In this document: piece after piece, positions 35,103-47,764 of the stretch | Layout: every line of letters starts with the position of its first letter | How positions within the stretch are numbered: the first letter of the stretch is position 1 | NCBI GenBank assembly: GCA_905160935.1 | Contig: CAJHZI010000563.1 | Span: forward strand, 397,501-461,500 | DNA from: Enchytraeus crypticus | Taxonomy: Eukaryota > Annelida > Clitellata > Enchytraeida > Enchytraeidae | Direction: 5' to 3' | Length of the DNA: 64,000 bases | The notes under the pieces: model-generated | Told to the model about the DNA's origin: nothing | What the model saw: only the letters and a program-made list of their open reading frames with translations | Database searches by the model: none | Position numbers and translations under genes: made by a program

Positions 35103-35193
35103 TTAGTCACAACAAAGGAACACAAGTGCACAGGATTTGAACCTCGCACATACTGATCTAAGGTCGAATATCTTACCGACATCGCCACTGGCT
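35103..35193 (-). mobile_element. SINE-B head (minus), part of a palindrome
   Basis: Minus strand: AGCCAGTGGCGATGTCGGTA, AGATATTCGACC and GAGGTTCAAATCCTGTG (B-box GGTTCAAATCC). It is joined head-to-head to an inverted copy of its own first 28 bp. Confidence 0.7.
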
Positions 35194-35223
35194 GGAGCCA
35201 GTGGCGATGTCGGCAAGATATTC
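35166..35223. repeat. Near-perfect 28-bp-arm palindrome made of SINE-B 5' ends
   Basis: The arms 35166-35193 and 35196-35223 are reverse complements with one mismatch and a 2-bp spacer. Both arms are SINE-B 5' sequence. Confidence 0.9.
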
Positions 35224-35224
35224 T

Positions 35225-36005
35225 TAACTTCCAAGGCTCCTATTATTTAGGTTATTAAATTTAGGAGTCATTACTTTTCTCTCTCAAATGCTCTTCCTAT
35301 ATATGCGAGAGCGATTGCATCATAACTGTTAACCGCACTTTTCTCTTGTCTTCAAGTTTGGCCATATCAAATCCTCCAAAATCCCTTTAACCTGAATCTT
35401 CCTTGAATCCAATTCTCTTTCATAATTCCTTATAGACGTTGAATATCAGCTCCTACGTTGAGCCGACTCCTCTTCGTACAATAATTTAAATCCATTTTTT
35501 ATCATTTACTCGGACTATAGCCTAAACTTCCTCAACTGACTCTATCCTCATATTTTCCCTATATTAATGCCTTGAATCATCCTCAACTACTCCCTTATCC
35601 TCTCAATTTGAGACGCACTTATATTTAGCTAGAGCTCATTGCTACCCGCTGTTAGGATCAACATCGAATGCTATGAGAGAGCCACGGGAATGTAAGCTGT
35701 CGCTAAGCGATGATTTGTGATGGATTTATGTAGATAACGTAATAGTGTTTATACGCCGCAGCCTAGCACAGTGTGACACAGTTTGCCTCACGGATCCAGT
35801 AGATTCCATATATCCCTCTCCGGCTAGACCCGGCGAAAGTGAATCTGGTATGCCAGCCCACTTCAGTTTCCGGTGTCCCTTGCAATTCTGTACTTCGAGG
35901 GAGGAAGGAAGAATGGCAAACTGCCTTTATATTTATTTTAATTCTTATTATCCTAGTGATTGCTAACATAATACAGGCTATTATAATAAAATAATATCAT
36001 AATAA

Positions 36006-36057
<52 letters not shown>

Positions 36058-38190
36058 TAAAATAATAATATTATGCTATTATTGTAACATAAAATATAAT
36101 AATACAGGCTATAATCCTCATATATACATCTTTATTATTAATATCCATTTAACGAGTTCTTTATAAGATTATTTCCTGCAATTGTCGTATTGAATATATT
36201 ATCTTATTTTGAGTAGGCTAAAGAAGTCCCCTGCTAAATTAAAACATTTAAAAGATGACTTAAAGGGCTTCTCATATGATTTTCAGCCAAAATCCCTTAG
36301 TGCATTAAAGTTATTGAATCGCAATCAGAATCATGTTCATTTCACTTCAAGTAAAATTCAATCATACACCAGAAATAGATGAAGAGAAATTGTAATGGGA
36401 CACAATATTCCTAAGGTACTAAAGGGAGAGGAAGACATATACCACCCTATATAATCATCATCGTCACTTTCCGTTTAATCCCAGTTTAACAATGGGATGG
36501 GGATTTTTAAATTTTTTAGCAATTTCTGGAACATAGGCACTCAACAACCGAATGCCCTTTCTGTTATTGGTTTGGATCTATCTTAGTGCTTTGTATAGCC
36601 TTTTATGATACGTGCAGTCCACGGTTGGTCTATTCTTTTGAAACCCCGACGCAATACGAGTAAAACTATCCTGTATAATCGTAGAGCAAAAATAATTTAA
36701 CTGATGACTCTTTTCAAAATCGACAATACAGTTTGCACATATTGAAATCAAGTTAAATTTAATTATAATGCTACTACTAAACTACATGTAACATTAAAAT
36801 AACTTGAAAAATTAAAGCTTACAAAGCTGTATTATTCGCTTCCATCTGAAGCAAAGCAGATTTTCCTCTCTATGGCTTTGTAATAGGTAGTATAGTTATC
36901 AAATTGTGTACTGCTCATAACCAACATCGCCGCCTCAAATCCACAGAATGTTGCAGGCTAACATTGAGAGAAGAGCTATAGAATATCGTAAAAATCAAAT
37001 GTGCACTTTCCGGCAAATTCCTGGATTGTAAAAAAGGAAAAATTGAACATTTGTTTCGAATGAGTCATAAGATTGAATCCTTATTAGAAGCTACAATTTC
37101 AAAAATCAATCTAATATATGAGAAAGTCTCATAGCTCATTCTATGATTCGACTTTGGGAAAGTATCAAAGCAGTAGACAGACATTTCTTGAGCCTTTTAC
37201 AATCGATCACTTACCTGCGCACAGGTACTACAGTAATTCCTGGTGACCGTCAGAAGCGTTAGTCGAACCCAAAACTTTTCTATCAATTGATTCCAAGCTG
37301 AGCGCCTTACTAGTTTAACGAAAATAAAATTCTATTGGCGGGTAAATTAACAATTAAAGATCGATCATCAACCAACCCATACAAAAATAGATGATCACTG
37401 CAATTACACCGTCCTTTACCCGAACATAACGTCATCTTTGTATGAGTCACCGAATCTTCATAGGAAGTAGATGCGCCAATCCTTTTATTCTAAATTACAT
37501 GGACATATTTGTGAGAATGTCGTTAATATTCTAGTCAATCTAAACAGTAATTCTTGCGTTGCTTTAGTGAAGCAGCAAATTATGGTTACGCAGAATCGTA
37601 ATTATGAACCCATGGAGAAGGGGTTAGGAAGTGTCATCGCATTCTCCTTCGCCGCCCTCTTACTCAAATTTCTCTAATTTTCTGCGCGTCTGCCTCAAAT
37701 TACGGAGGATATAACGCAAGCCATAGTTTGGACAAGCTTGAAGGGTGATAGTTTTATTATTACAGCGCTATCTAGTGAAGACAACGCGTCACAGCTAATT
37801 GGTCAGTATCTCACTCTGCCACTAAACTGATAGCGCGTAGCTTAGATCATCCTGAGATTTATCTCGAATAATTGCACAGGCTGATGCATTTCTTTAAGAT
37901 GTTTCCGAGCAGAGATATTGTGTTAAGTTTTACTAAATACGTTAAAATTTATGATTATTTATTCATTTATTTCTGCATTGTAAGTATACTTATTTAGTGC
38001 ATATTTACGTAGGTGTTTATGATAATTCATTGAAATTAGTTGATTCATTATTATGTTGTAAAGTTATAAAGTTACAGACTATTATCCCGGATTTTAATTG
38101 GTACTGATAGCATAACTATAAACTGAAATGCTGCTCATTAAGTATTGTTGTATAACTTGTATTAAATACAAATACAAAAGGCATATAAAT
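35225..38190. other. Intergenic stretch, no gene seen
   Basis: Contains one family C copy and a TA run. Overlapping short frames on both strands near 35.75-35.97 kb match nothing I recognise. Confidence 0.55.
36455..36660 (-). repeat. Family C copy (minus)
   Basis: CATCATCGTCACTTTCCG, CAACAACCGAATGCCC, CGTGCAGTCCACGGTTGG and TCTATTCTTTTGAAACCC. Confidence 0.7.
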
Positions 38191-38194
38191 AGAG

Positions 38195-38270
38195 AAGCAG
38201 AGAATACAAATATGTGGAGGAGTTATGTGCCATGGCCTTGCCGTTAGACAGTGCATTCGAAGAGAGATAT
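38195..38270 (+). mobile_element. Family D LINE 3' end (short)
   Basis: GTGGAGGAGTTATGTGCCATGG and CGTTAGACAGTGCATTCGAAGAGAG match the terminal part of family D only. Confidence 0.6.
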
Positions 38271-38769
38271 TTAACATATAAAATGTAAATTGTTGTTGTG
38301 TATAGAAGTTTCTTTATGTATGTATATGTCGGTTTCATGAAACACTTTCATGAATAGCTGCCATGATAAGCAAGAAGCCACGGGATTGAATATCAGAAGA
38401 ACCATATCCTAGAGTATCCTTTTAGTTCAGAAGCAGACTATAAAATTAGCAAATTAGCTTTATACATGTATCTATTCATATAAACATGTAGCATACATAT
38501 TTATTACGTTATCACAGTTTCGCGGACAATATGCAGATGATCTAGCTGGTATCCTGTGCTTGGGTCAGCGTGACTTGACCGTCATAACTCACTGTTACAC
38601 ATGTTAGTCAGTGCAGTATTTGATTACACGTCAGTGGTGTGGAAATTACACACGGCTGTAATCGCTACATCACCATTCATTGTTTTAGAAACTCTTTCAC
38701 TGTGGCAGATTCACTCGATTTAATTGCAATATTTTATAGCACAGGGGGAAAAGTCTACTAAATGAGATC

Positions 38770-38936
38770 ATAGAAGGCAGAATGGAAGGAAATAGAAACA
38801 GAGGCAGGCCGAGATTAGGCATGGTAGGTGATTTAAAGACCCACTCATAGGTGGATATGATGAGGAAGCGGAAGATAGAGAAGAGTGTGGAGACGTTATA
38901 TGCAATGGACCTACCAGTAGACAGTGTACTAAGAAC

Positions 38937-38968
<32 letters not shown>
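38770..38968 (+). mobile_element. Family D LINE 3' end with GA tail
   Basis: It is one of the longer D copies: AGAAGGCAGAATGGAAGG, GGCAGGCCGAGATTAGGC, GACCCACTCATAGGTGG, GTAGACAGTGTACTAAG and a (GA)n tail at 38938-38968. Confidence 0.75.
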
Positions 38969-38969
<1 letters not shown>

Positions 38970-38984
38970 CACAAATTTCCTAGT

Positions 38985-39172
38985 AGACTGTAGTGCGGTG
39001 GATGAGATGATTTGTAGTGTGGCACTGCTTTGATCTCTTATGTTGTAGTCTCTCTATACTCAGTCGTCACCGTGTGCTGTTTTGGAGGCTGTTTGTAAAT
39101 ACGCTGCAAGAGACGTCCCTGACATTGCCTTTTGGCGAGAACCCCACGCTAAACTTTTTTTAATTGCTTGAT
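38985..39172 (+). repeat. Family F tail
   Basis: ACTCAGTCGTCACCGTGTG, TGCAAGAGACGTCCCTGAC and ATTGCCTTTTGGCGAG match the 30.8-kb LINE 3' UTR over about 150 bp. Confidence 0.75.
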
Positions 39173-39229
39173 CAAGTTTTCGGGGTAAATGGCATATATG
39201 CAGTATATATGTGTCTATACATACATTAT

Positions 39230-39262
39230 ACATACACACACATAAATATATACATATATATA

Positions 39263-39305
<43 letters not shown>

Positions 39306-39440
39306 TATATATAATATATAAAGGCCTACATATATACATGTATATATATATTCATATATATATATATATATATAGATATATATATACTATATATATATAT
39401 ATAGATATATATATAATATATATATCTATATATATATAGT
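39230..39440. repeat. TA-rich block
   Basis: Several TA runs split by TATAGATA and TACATGTA. Other TA runs: 39848-39913, 40667-40703. Confidence 0.9.
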
Positions 39441-39554
39441 ATATTTAATTGTGAAATGTAAATACATGTAATATATAAGTGCACGAATACATTCTCTTCT
39501 AAACAATTTACTCCAACAAGACTGGGGGGGGGGGGGGTGAATTGAAACCTTGGG

Positions 39555-39690
39555 AATGGGGCAGTGCCCCTGCCTCTCCTCTGGTAGCCGGGCCAGGTGA
39601 AGGCTTCAAATCCTCTGCTAGCCCTATCACTGCCATGACATTCTTTTGAGACAGGATACTGACGTTAAACTGGAGCTTTAACAAAATATA
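39555..39690 (+). mobile_element. SINE-B-like copy
   Basis: GGTGAAGGCTTCAAATCCTC (B-box-like), CCCTATCACTGCCATGACAT and GGATACTGACGTTAAACTGG share the SINE-B layout. The head differs from other copies, so it may be a sister family. Confidence 0.5.
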
Positions 39691-39846
39691 CTTGATCCTA
39701 TTTTTCAATTGATCGTTTACAATATTTGCATAATAAAACACAACAGTAAACACAGCAAAAAAGTTTAATGCAAAATGGTGTAGGCCTACTAATGGTTTAT
39801 GTTATATGCAGAAATATGATGCTATATGTACACTCTGATATACATA

Positions 39847-39915
<69 letters not shown>

Positions 39916-40527
39916 CAATTTGTAGCAATTACGCTTTGCAAAATTTAAAAACATTCTGAAGCGTAACTGTTATAAACCAGTCATTCACGACTATTTATTA
40001 TTATTGAGCACGATAGATCATGCAATGTGAAATGCTAACGTTTGTTACCAACTGTTAAGACTAAGAATTTTTAAGATAGATCTTTCGACAGTGTTGCCCA
40101 TTAATGACTTAGAAAATAGCTATTAAATAATTACAATTTTTTGAGACATGCAATTGCAAGGAATAATATTGTGTTCATCTGCTGTATGTAGGCCTATAGG
40201 GCGCGTTACATGAATTAGTTCGTATAATATTTTATTAGCCACACGTCATGAGAGACAATAATGTTCTGACTTTATATTACTAGAGTGTAACAGTTTTATG
40301 ACAGATGGCTTGTTTTCTAGAAAACGCTAATGTCAATATAGTCTACATAACCTCTATTATAGAACGTAAATCTTATAAATGTCACTGTTACTGCAATTTA
40401 TATATACATTATATTTCTATATATATATGCCTATATTACATATAATATGCCTATTTGAAATATAATATATACATTATATTTATATACATACATATATATA
40501 TATGCTTTTATATATTATATATATATA

Positions 40528-40662
40528 AAGCTGGTAAAGCTAGTGTTAACGTATGTTTCCTCACTCGAAAGCGATGTCAGTGTTGGGCGAACCCAAGATT
40601 TGAACCCCGCACATACTGATCCGCGGTCGAATATTTTACCGACATCGCCACTGGCTCCAGCC

Positions 40663-40665
<3 letters not shown>
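40528..40665 (-). mobile_element. SINE-B copy (minus) followed by TA repeat
   Basis: Minus strand: GGAGCCAGTGGCGATGTCGG, GCGGGGTTCAAATCTTGGG, TCGCCCAACACTGACATCGC, TTTCGAGTGAGGAAAC and TTAACACTAGCTTTACC. It is the most complete SINE-B here. (TA)n abuts its 5' end. Confidence 0.8.
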
Positions 40666-40707
<42 letters not shown>

Positions 40708-40919
40708 CTAATAATACTAGGCCTATATAAATGTATATACATGTATATATATATACATGTATTATATATAATTAATGTGTGCCAATATATATTAATTAAA
40801 ATTCTATATGATTTTATATGCCTATATGAATTCTCCCTTATCGTTTTTCGTTGGAGAGAATCAATGGCTGTAGCAAAGAAACTTTTGCGGACTTTTATCA
40901 GGCTTTTGAACTACTAGTT

Positions 40920-41100
40920 TTGAACTAATAATTTTGGCTACTTTGGACTGAATTTCTGGATTTTGGAATTTGCACTGTTTTTGGACCTTCTTTTTATTGT
41001 TCGCCGGCTTGATTTTGTCTCAATAGTGCTCGATGTTGTCATTGATGACTGTAGCACTCTAATTGTTGTTATTGTTATTATTTTGACTAAAAGCTTTGCG
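40920..41100 (+). repeat. Family E repeat
   Basis: TTTCTGGATTTTGGAATTTGC, CGCCGGCTTGATTTTGTC, GTGCTCGATGTTGTCATTG and ATGACTGTAGCACTCTAATT, then (GTT/ATT)n. Six copies in the window end alike, so this is a 3' end. The parent element is not identified. Confidence 0.75.
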
Positions 41101-42259
41101 GATTTTGACGTTTAATTTAACTTAAGTCTTATTGGTGACGCTCAAGAAACGTATAATTTTGACTGTGTGAATATGAAGCAAATATATATATTTGCTATAT
41201 ATTTATATATATAGCAGAATATATGATCGTTCCCTGACACCGGAGTGTCTCTGTTTAGGATCTCACTTTCTCTCTAACAGTCTTCCTTGCAAGCTCATGA
41301 TGGATCATGAATAGGCCTATGTTAGTGATAAGTGCTATGAATTTCTCCTGATGATATTTTCTTACTTATTTTTAATCGAAAAATCGCCAAGAGAGTTCAT
41401 CAAATTAAAATGCTATTTTAAAATTATTCTATATAGTATATTTAAATCTTACAGTGTTAAGTTTTGTGCAATTGTTCAATTATTCTATAAAATTACGCAG
41501 CATTTATGAATTTCAGAATAATATACGTACGACAGCAATCTGAGACAGCAATCTGAGTGTCAGAAGGGAATTTAATTTCAGTCACTTATTTAACAAAAGT
41601 AACATGTCTCATAGTACTCTCTTCCGTTACGTAAATTGCCAGTATTTCTTTCAGACATATCCATCGCAGTTGTACAGTTCACCTGGAAGAGCTGAAATTC
41701 ATTTCTATAGACTTTCCGGAAAATCTTTCAACGCTATGGAAGTGACATTTCACTTCATTACCCTATAGGCTCGTTACACAGAACAAAAATTAATTTTCTC
41801 GCTCGAAGGTTTTGCTTAATTCGTCATAGACCCGTGCGATAAAGGCAATTTATCCTAAGAATTCAGACTTGTAATAGAGTTAATTTGAAGCTGTTCGATA
41901 GACGGATCTGACAGTCTAATAATAATGTATTCAAATATATGTACACATAAACGTTGTAGGAGGAGTAATAGCGTAGTTTAACAATACACTGTATTTAATG
42001 AATTTGACTTCAAAAATAAATACATATACAACTAGCCTCTGTTATATTATTACTGGAAAGTCTGACAAATAAATGTTTGACTGTTAATTTTAAATAGACA
42101 CTTGAATATAAATATGTAGGCCTGTATAGGCATCTACTACATTGATAATTGCTCTTAAGGTTTGTAATACAGAATAATAATCTTATCCATGTTTACTTGA
42201 TACATACATGAATGATATATGCCATGAACACAGACCACACAAGATGGACTTCTCCCTTT

Positions 42260-42282
42260 ATATATACATACATACATACATT

Positions 42283-42314
<32 letters not shown>

Positions 42315-42387
42315 AATATAATATTATATATATATATAATATTATATTATATATCTTAATATATATATATATATATACATATATACC

Positions 42388-42449
<62 letters not shown>

Positions 42450-42520
42450 TATGCATATAATGGTGTACATACACTGGTGTACATATACTGGTTTACATAT
42501 ACTGGTGTACATATACTGTA
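42260..42520. repeat. (CATA)n, (TA)n and 14-bp repeat block
   Basis: CATA repeats to 42308, TA runs 42358-42446, then four GTGTACATATACTG-type units to about 42520. Confidence 0.9.
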
Positions 42521-42689
42521 GGTATGATATTAGGCCATATATATATGAAACATTTACATACGTGTATTGCAGGCATTATTTATAGAACAGTGTGAAACAG
42601 ACTGCTCTTATATATAGGCCTACTAAGAGTGGCGTTATAGGCTACCTAGCAGATAAGTAAGATATTATACATTTGATGTCTGCTTAAAT

Positions 42690-42802
42690 CCTACATTTTG
42701 CTAGTTCGTTCAGGTCGTGCTGAACTTTTTGTAATTTTAGGTTCCGCTAGGACGTCCCTGACATTGCTATTGCGTGAAGAAACGGACGTTAAATCTTCAT
42801 TT
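42690..42802 (+). repeat. Family F tail
   Basis: GGACGTCCCTGACATTGC and GAAACGGACGTTAAATCTTC match the F consensus end; the upstream part is not recognisable. Confidence 0.6.
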
Positions 42803-43079
42803 TATTGTATTTTATTGTGTATGAACGTTTGGTTGTGGCATAGCGTTTTGGATGTCATTAACTCATTATTTATAGTGTAATTATAGTTGGCAGTATAAAT
42901 ATATTAAGAATACGATAGAGAATATGATTAAAAATATATAAAATTAACATGCCAAATACTATACGTTAGTCTCTTATGGAAACTGCTATATATGTAAATA
43001 AATAAATATAAATGTAGGTTTCTCGTGTTATATGCGATATACACTTAAGAATATCTTAACCGTAAACAGTGCGTGTCGA

Positions 43080-43320
43080 ATACCAGGTAATTGAGAAAGA
43101 ACTGAGGAAGTAAGCGGGAAACCACCTCCGAAGAGATTTTAATCCCAAGCTATAGGTTACAATACGGTGTGAATAAGGCATAGCCTTCTGTGAAGAGATT
43201 AACATGTTTGTCTATGGAGTGCTCTATCTGTAGCGTGAAAGCAGACTCTGGCTATGAATTTGTACCTTGGATATCCACTTGGGAGAACATTAGAGAGAGA
43301 GAGAGAGAATGAGAGAGAGA
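43080..43320 (+). repeat. Composite C/D element with GA then TA tail
   Basis: GGGAAACCACCTCCGAAGAG, AAGCTATAGGTTACA, GGAGTGCTCTATCTGTAGCG and TGTACCTTGGATATCCACTT run into GAGAGA, followed by (TA)n at 43326. Confidence 0.65.
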
Positions 43321-43322
43321 GG

Positions 43323-43381
<59 letters not shown>

Positions 43382-43629
43382 CGTATGATTTACCCTTTCC
43401 TAAAAACTAAAACATAAATATGTAATAAGTATCTGTGGAATGTCTGTTACACCCCTCGTGTTATCGGCGCACCAGTCACAACGTCACTGGCTATTCTCCT
43501 GAGACGAAAAGAAAACCCAAGTCTATTTGACGCCTAATTTCGCTAATTAGTGCAAAATTAACAATAGAAATGCGCTATTATTTAACATCGGAATCATTGA
43601 ACAACGGTTGGGTAATAGTATACATTGCA

Positions 43630-43805
43630 GAGAACTCGGGTCCAGTGGAGTAGGGTTCAGTGAAGTAGGGTTCAGTGGAGAAGGGTTCAACGGAGAAGGG
43701 TTCAGTGGAGTAGGATCCTGTGGAGTAGGGTCCAGTAGAGTAGGGTTCAGTGGAGTAGGGTTCAGTGGAGTAGGGTTCAGTGGAGTAGGGTTCAATGGAG
43801 TGTAG
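43630..43805. repeat. Minisatellite, 15-bp unit, ~12 copies
   Basis: The unit is GGGTTCAGTGGAGTA with single-base variants. The period is a multiple of three, so both strands stay open; no gene is implied. Confidence 0.95.
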
Positions 43806-44384
43806 GTTAAAATTGTGTACTATACAATTAATAATATCTCCTTACGATATCGAAAATAGAAGTGTCAAGGGTTAATTCAAGTTTTGATAAAGCATTTTCT
43901 CAGATGTCTATGTTGAGTATGATTGTTTTTCTTCACATAGAAAGTTTCGGACATATAATTCATAATTAGGGATTTACAATAACCTAATATCATGACATTG
44001 ATTAATATAAGATTGCAAAGCATTCTCGAAGACCCACACCTGACAGTATTAACACAAAATTGTCGTTGAAATTCTCTAATAGCATATAACTCTGACTATT
44101 GAATCGCTTTAACAACAGGCTCTTGACAGACTTACTAAATCAGTCAGAGAAAGTCAGAGTGAATTTTTCTTTAGTTTTGAATGTTTTAAACCACTCCACT
44201 CTTCAGCATATATAATAATTTAAGGGCTAAGCCAGTGTCGTATCAGTTTGGTGTTCTACAGAGAATCAGTGTAATCAGGGTTTTAATCCATCCATTTATG
44301 TTGCGTCACTTGAAAGCTTTCTAGAGAGGAAAGTGATATTAAGCTCGATGTTAGTCTGTACATTTCAGCAGTGGATACTCAATC

Positions 44385-44450
44385 AATCAATATGAATTTA
44401 ACGTCCGGTCCTCGCAATAAGGTGTCGTTATAGAGACGTCATCTGACACG
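44385..44450 (-). repeat. Family F tail (minus)
   Basis: Plus-strand TCAATCAATCAATATGAATT, TAACGTCCGGTCCTCGC and GAGACGTCAT are the reverse complement of the F end. Confidence 0.6.
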
Positions 44451-44644
44451 ATGACATCTGAGTCTAGTAGGACCGAAGAGAAAAATAAGACAAATAAACT
44501 AAGAAAACTCTTCTATATGACTTAATCTTAGGATGAGAAGACGGAAGTTAGTAGTTTATAATTATTGATATTAATATCTCTTTGGACTACTTAAATATCT
44601 CTTTCTGAAATCTCTCAGACCACATTGCCATTTTAAGTTTAGTT

Positions 44645-44800
44645 TGCTCGTGGCGTTGTGGTTATCTTCTCCGGCATCTAACTCGACTACTTAGTGGCTT
44701 GTAATCGATCCCACGACCGGTAGCAGCTGTGGAGCCCATTGCGAATAACAAATCAAAATCATTTTCTGTCAAATTTTCTCACGAAGTCTGGAAACAAAAG
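44645..44800 (+). mobile_element. Possible tRNA-derived SINE fragment
   Basis: GTGGCGTTGTGGTTATC (box A-like) and GTAATCGATCCCACGACC (box B-like) are about 50 nt apart. No other copy was seen in the window. Confidence 0.35.
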
Positions 44801-45394
44801 AATCTTTTTGTAGAGTGAGATGCACGTCTGCCCATAAAGGCACCCATTCTTCAGACCTGTCATACGATGCTGCTTCTGCAAAGTGACTATTAGTATAAAC
44901 ATTCGTGCAGTGCACAGGCATGTTTGCTTAGATCACAAAGATACAGGGCAGAGATTAGAATGAAGAAAGGTTTCGTGGTCAGTTGTCTGTATTTCACATG
45001 GTGGTTACATGTATAAAATTTCCAGACCGTTACGTTACATTTTTATACTATTGAAAAATGTGTTCATTAACTTAATTAATTTTATTTGTTCTGATTTTTA
45101 CATATTTTACGTTATTCATAGAGTTGTTTTGAAACACTTTTGAAAGTGTCCATCTATTGCCGTAGTGCAATATTAATTACTAGATTGATAGCTACATGAC
45201 TATCACCTGGCAATTTATATTGTAAGTAAATCAACTGAGAAATGAAACAAACCCGTATCTCAATAACTTCGGCAAAACTCAAAATACGTTCACATTATTT
45301 TTAGACTTTCTCAAAAAGATATGAGCAATAAGACATGAGCAATAGGACATGAGCAATAGGACATCAGCTCTAAGTGAAAATTAAATATTCACAC

Positions 45395-46384
45395 CAGTGA
45401 TATTTCAGTTCACAAATTAATTTCAGATTAATATTACTATTCTATTCAATGAGCATAATTTCTATTACTATTCTAATTTCAGTTCTCTAATAATTTCCAA
45501 TTTCTATTACTATTCTGTTATGGAGATAATTTCTATTTCTATTTTATGTTTTTAATTATTTCTATTACTGTCTACATTCACTTTTTAGTTAACTAACTGC
45601 AATTTGAATATCAGCAGCTGAAGAATAGTTCTGTAACCAGTAATGACTAAATTTTAAGTCTGTTGGAGGTTGCAAGTCAGATTGGTTTCAGATTTTTACA
45701 AAAAAAATATAAGAAGTTAAATTTGAAATTGAATAAAAGCAATATGTAGTTCACCAGATATTTTCAAAGCACATTTCTGTTAAGTTTAAGGAAAACTCGC
45801 ATTTCCAGATTTTTCTGAAGCCTGTTCCGACTACCGGCTGTTAGCAAGCCACATAGAGAGAAAATTCTTTCTACAAAGGCTTGGGATGCCGGTGTCGTTA
45901 CCAGGTCTTCAGCTATGTCTGCTACACTGCTCTATGGTCCTTCCAAAAGAGCAAAGCATCAGTACAATTGCTGCTCGTGACATTAGACAAAAAAGCATTT
46001 AATTGCCCTAGTGAAGAGTCTAGTGAAGAAGAAGCTGCTGGCGTCAATTTTTTTTCTTCCTTCCACTGTGAAATTTCTTTGTATATGTTTTCATGCACAC
46101 GCCCTATGTGAGCCATAAGATTTGTGGCATTATTGCCGGCCAATAATAATACTGAGATTTTAAAAATCGTTAAAAATAATCGTTTATAAAAATCTAACAT
46201 TTTATCACAATTTCCGTTCTTAGAAAATTAAATTTCAAGTTACTATTCTATTCAGGACGCAGAAATTTCTATTTCTATTCTATTTCTATTTTTAAAATAA
46301 TTTCTATTCTTAATTTCCGTTATCGTTAACGGATATCAATAATTTTCGTTCAAATTTTTATGACCGTTAACGGAATTATTACTG
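45395..46384 (-). mobile_element. Internally deleted hAT element with 8-bp TSD
   Basis: The left end CAGTGATATTTCAGTTCAC and right end, inverted, CAGTAATAATTCCGTTAACG are imperfect inverted repeats. The flanking 8-bp duplication ATTCACAC is perfect (45387-45394 and 46385-46392). Subterminal runs of ATTTCTATT repeat at both ends. The 990-bp body keeps only the two ends of a transposase (next entry), so it would depend on an enzyme made elsewhere. A third copy of the end sequence occurs alone near 46940. Confidence 0.88.
45771..46170 (-). pseudogene. hAT transposase remnant: BED-finger end fused to dimerisation end
   Basis: Minus strand. NNATNLMAHIGRVHENIYKE is the second half of a BED zinc finger; its Cys pair is missing. 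After ISQWKEEKKLTPA comes a short linker, LLFWKDHRAV, a frame change, and ADIAEDLVTTPASQAFVERI with FSLCGLLTAGSRNRL and NLEMRVFLKLN. The last part is the hAT C-terminal dimerisation motif (family form: SER.FS..G, then R..L....E...FL..N). The RNase H-like catalytic core between them is absent, so the two ends were brought together by deletion. Confidence 0.8.
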
Positions 46385-46399
46385 ATTCACACTATTTAT

Positions 46400-46500
46400 T
46401 TCTAACTCAATAAATAAATAAATAAAGGTTTAACGTCCGTTTCCTCATCCAGGGATGATGCCAGGGACCTTATAGATGTCAGGGATGATGTCAGGAATGT
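46400..46500 (-). repeat. Family F-like tail (minus)
   Basis: AATAAATAAAGGTTTAACGT and CCGTTTCCTCATCCAGGG resemble an inverted F end. It lies right next to the 45.4-kb hAT target duplication. A poorer copy is at 47868-47920. Confidence 0.45.
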
Positions 46501-46937
46501 GAATAAATATTTAAGATATCTGTTAAATTATTTGCATACAAACTAAGTTACTCTTTTGTTATTTAGTTAAACACCGTTAAGCGAAAAATTTGTTCCGTTT
46601 CTTTGAATTTTATTACTTTTTGCTTACTAATCTTTTCAATCAAATATTGCAGAAATATTTTGAGATTCGTAAAAGTTACTTAATGTTTGTTGTTGTTGAT
46701 ATTCAATGACTTCTATGTCGAGTTTGGTAAAAGGCCTGTTTTGAAATCTTCTTTTTTGCAGTCAGTGTTACTTTGCCTGGAGGCGACATGTAATTATTTC
46801 ATCCACCTGCGCAGTGCGCCACTATGTTCAACACCTGGGCTTTCATCTTCTCATCTAATGCAGATTTAATCAATTCCTTCAACAACAGAGTTATCATATC
46901 TCTTTGAGATCAACAGACATTCACAGAGTAAGCTGCA

Positions 46938-46990
46938 GTGATATATTCGTTAACGAGAATAGGAACGAAAACGGAATTAAGGCTTATCGG
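46938..46990 (+). repeat. Solo copy of the 45.4-kb hAT terminal sequence
   Basis: CAGTGATATATTCGTTAACG followed by AGAATAGGAACGAAAACGG resembles the inverted right end of the 45.4-kb element. No partner end or target duplication was found nearby. Confidence 0.45.
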
Positions 46991-47764
46991 AGAACTTTTA
47001 TGTACAATTCAGATGATTGTTCATGCATTTGGAATATTAACGTTTTGAAATATTTCAACAATTTTGGATCATTAACGATATATATAAATAGGAAAAAATT
47101 AGAGATATTATCGACATGCCTCAATTTCACTTTATTTTCAAATTGGTTAAATATGTGGAGTTGACTGTTCAATAATGTAATATGATCATGTGCAAAGCTT
47201 AAATCCTTATAAGTAGAGAGAGACCACAATGCTTGAAACAGGTAGGCCCTTAATGCATATACATATAGGCCATGTATATCCAGTTAAGTTTCATAAAGTA
47301 ATGGAGAAGGTTTTAATTTTTCCCACGAAATGAAACCTTCCCACGATAATTTGTTTCGGTTGTTCACTTAGGACTCATATCTGGAGGCAGAAGTGCATAG
47401 TATGGAGATAAGAGAATCCTTAGAGCCTAGATATAAGAGTTTATTTTAGGTAAAGCACAAGGAAAAGATTTTTAGTATGTTATTTATACACAAATGATAT
47501 CACTTAACATTTAATTTAACAAACTGTTGTTAAATAAAATGAGCAGATAGTTGTATAAAAATGCAAAAGATTAAATCAATTTATTTGCATATTAATTTAT
47601 ATATGAGTTTATATTCATGTAGGTTAAAATTCTTTGAAACAGCGAATTTTTCTGTTAAATAGGGTTAACAATTCAGTCTGCATGTGAATCGTTAAAAGAT
47701 AATTTTTTGTTTTAGTTCCAGTTTGAAGAAAAATTATTTATGCATAATTTTACTTTTTACCGGC

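Noticed and set aside
35745-35969. Small protein frames on both strands
   Set aside because: No recognisable family, no splice or start context, and both strands open, which is usual for noise here.
43547-43805. Overlapping open frames on both strands (NPTPL- and GVGFS-type repeats)
   Set aside because: The 15-bp period keeps all frames open; composition is that of the repeat, with no gene context.
45922-46200. Host ZBED-type gene
   Set aside because: Lies between inverted ends with an 8-bp target duplication, lacks the catalytic core and has a frame change.
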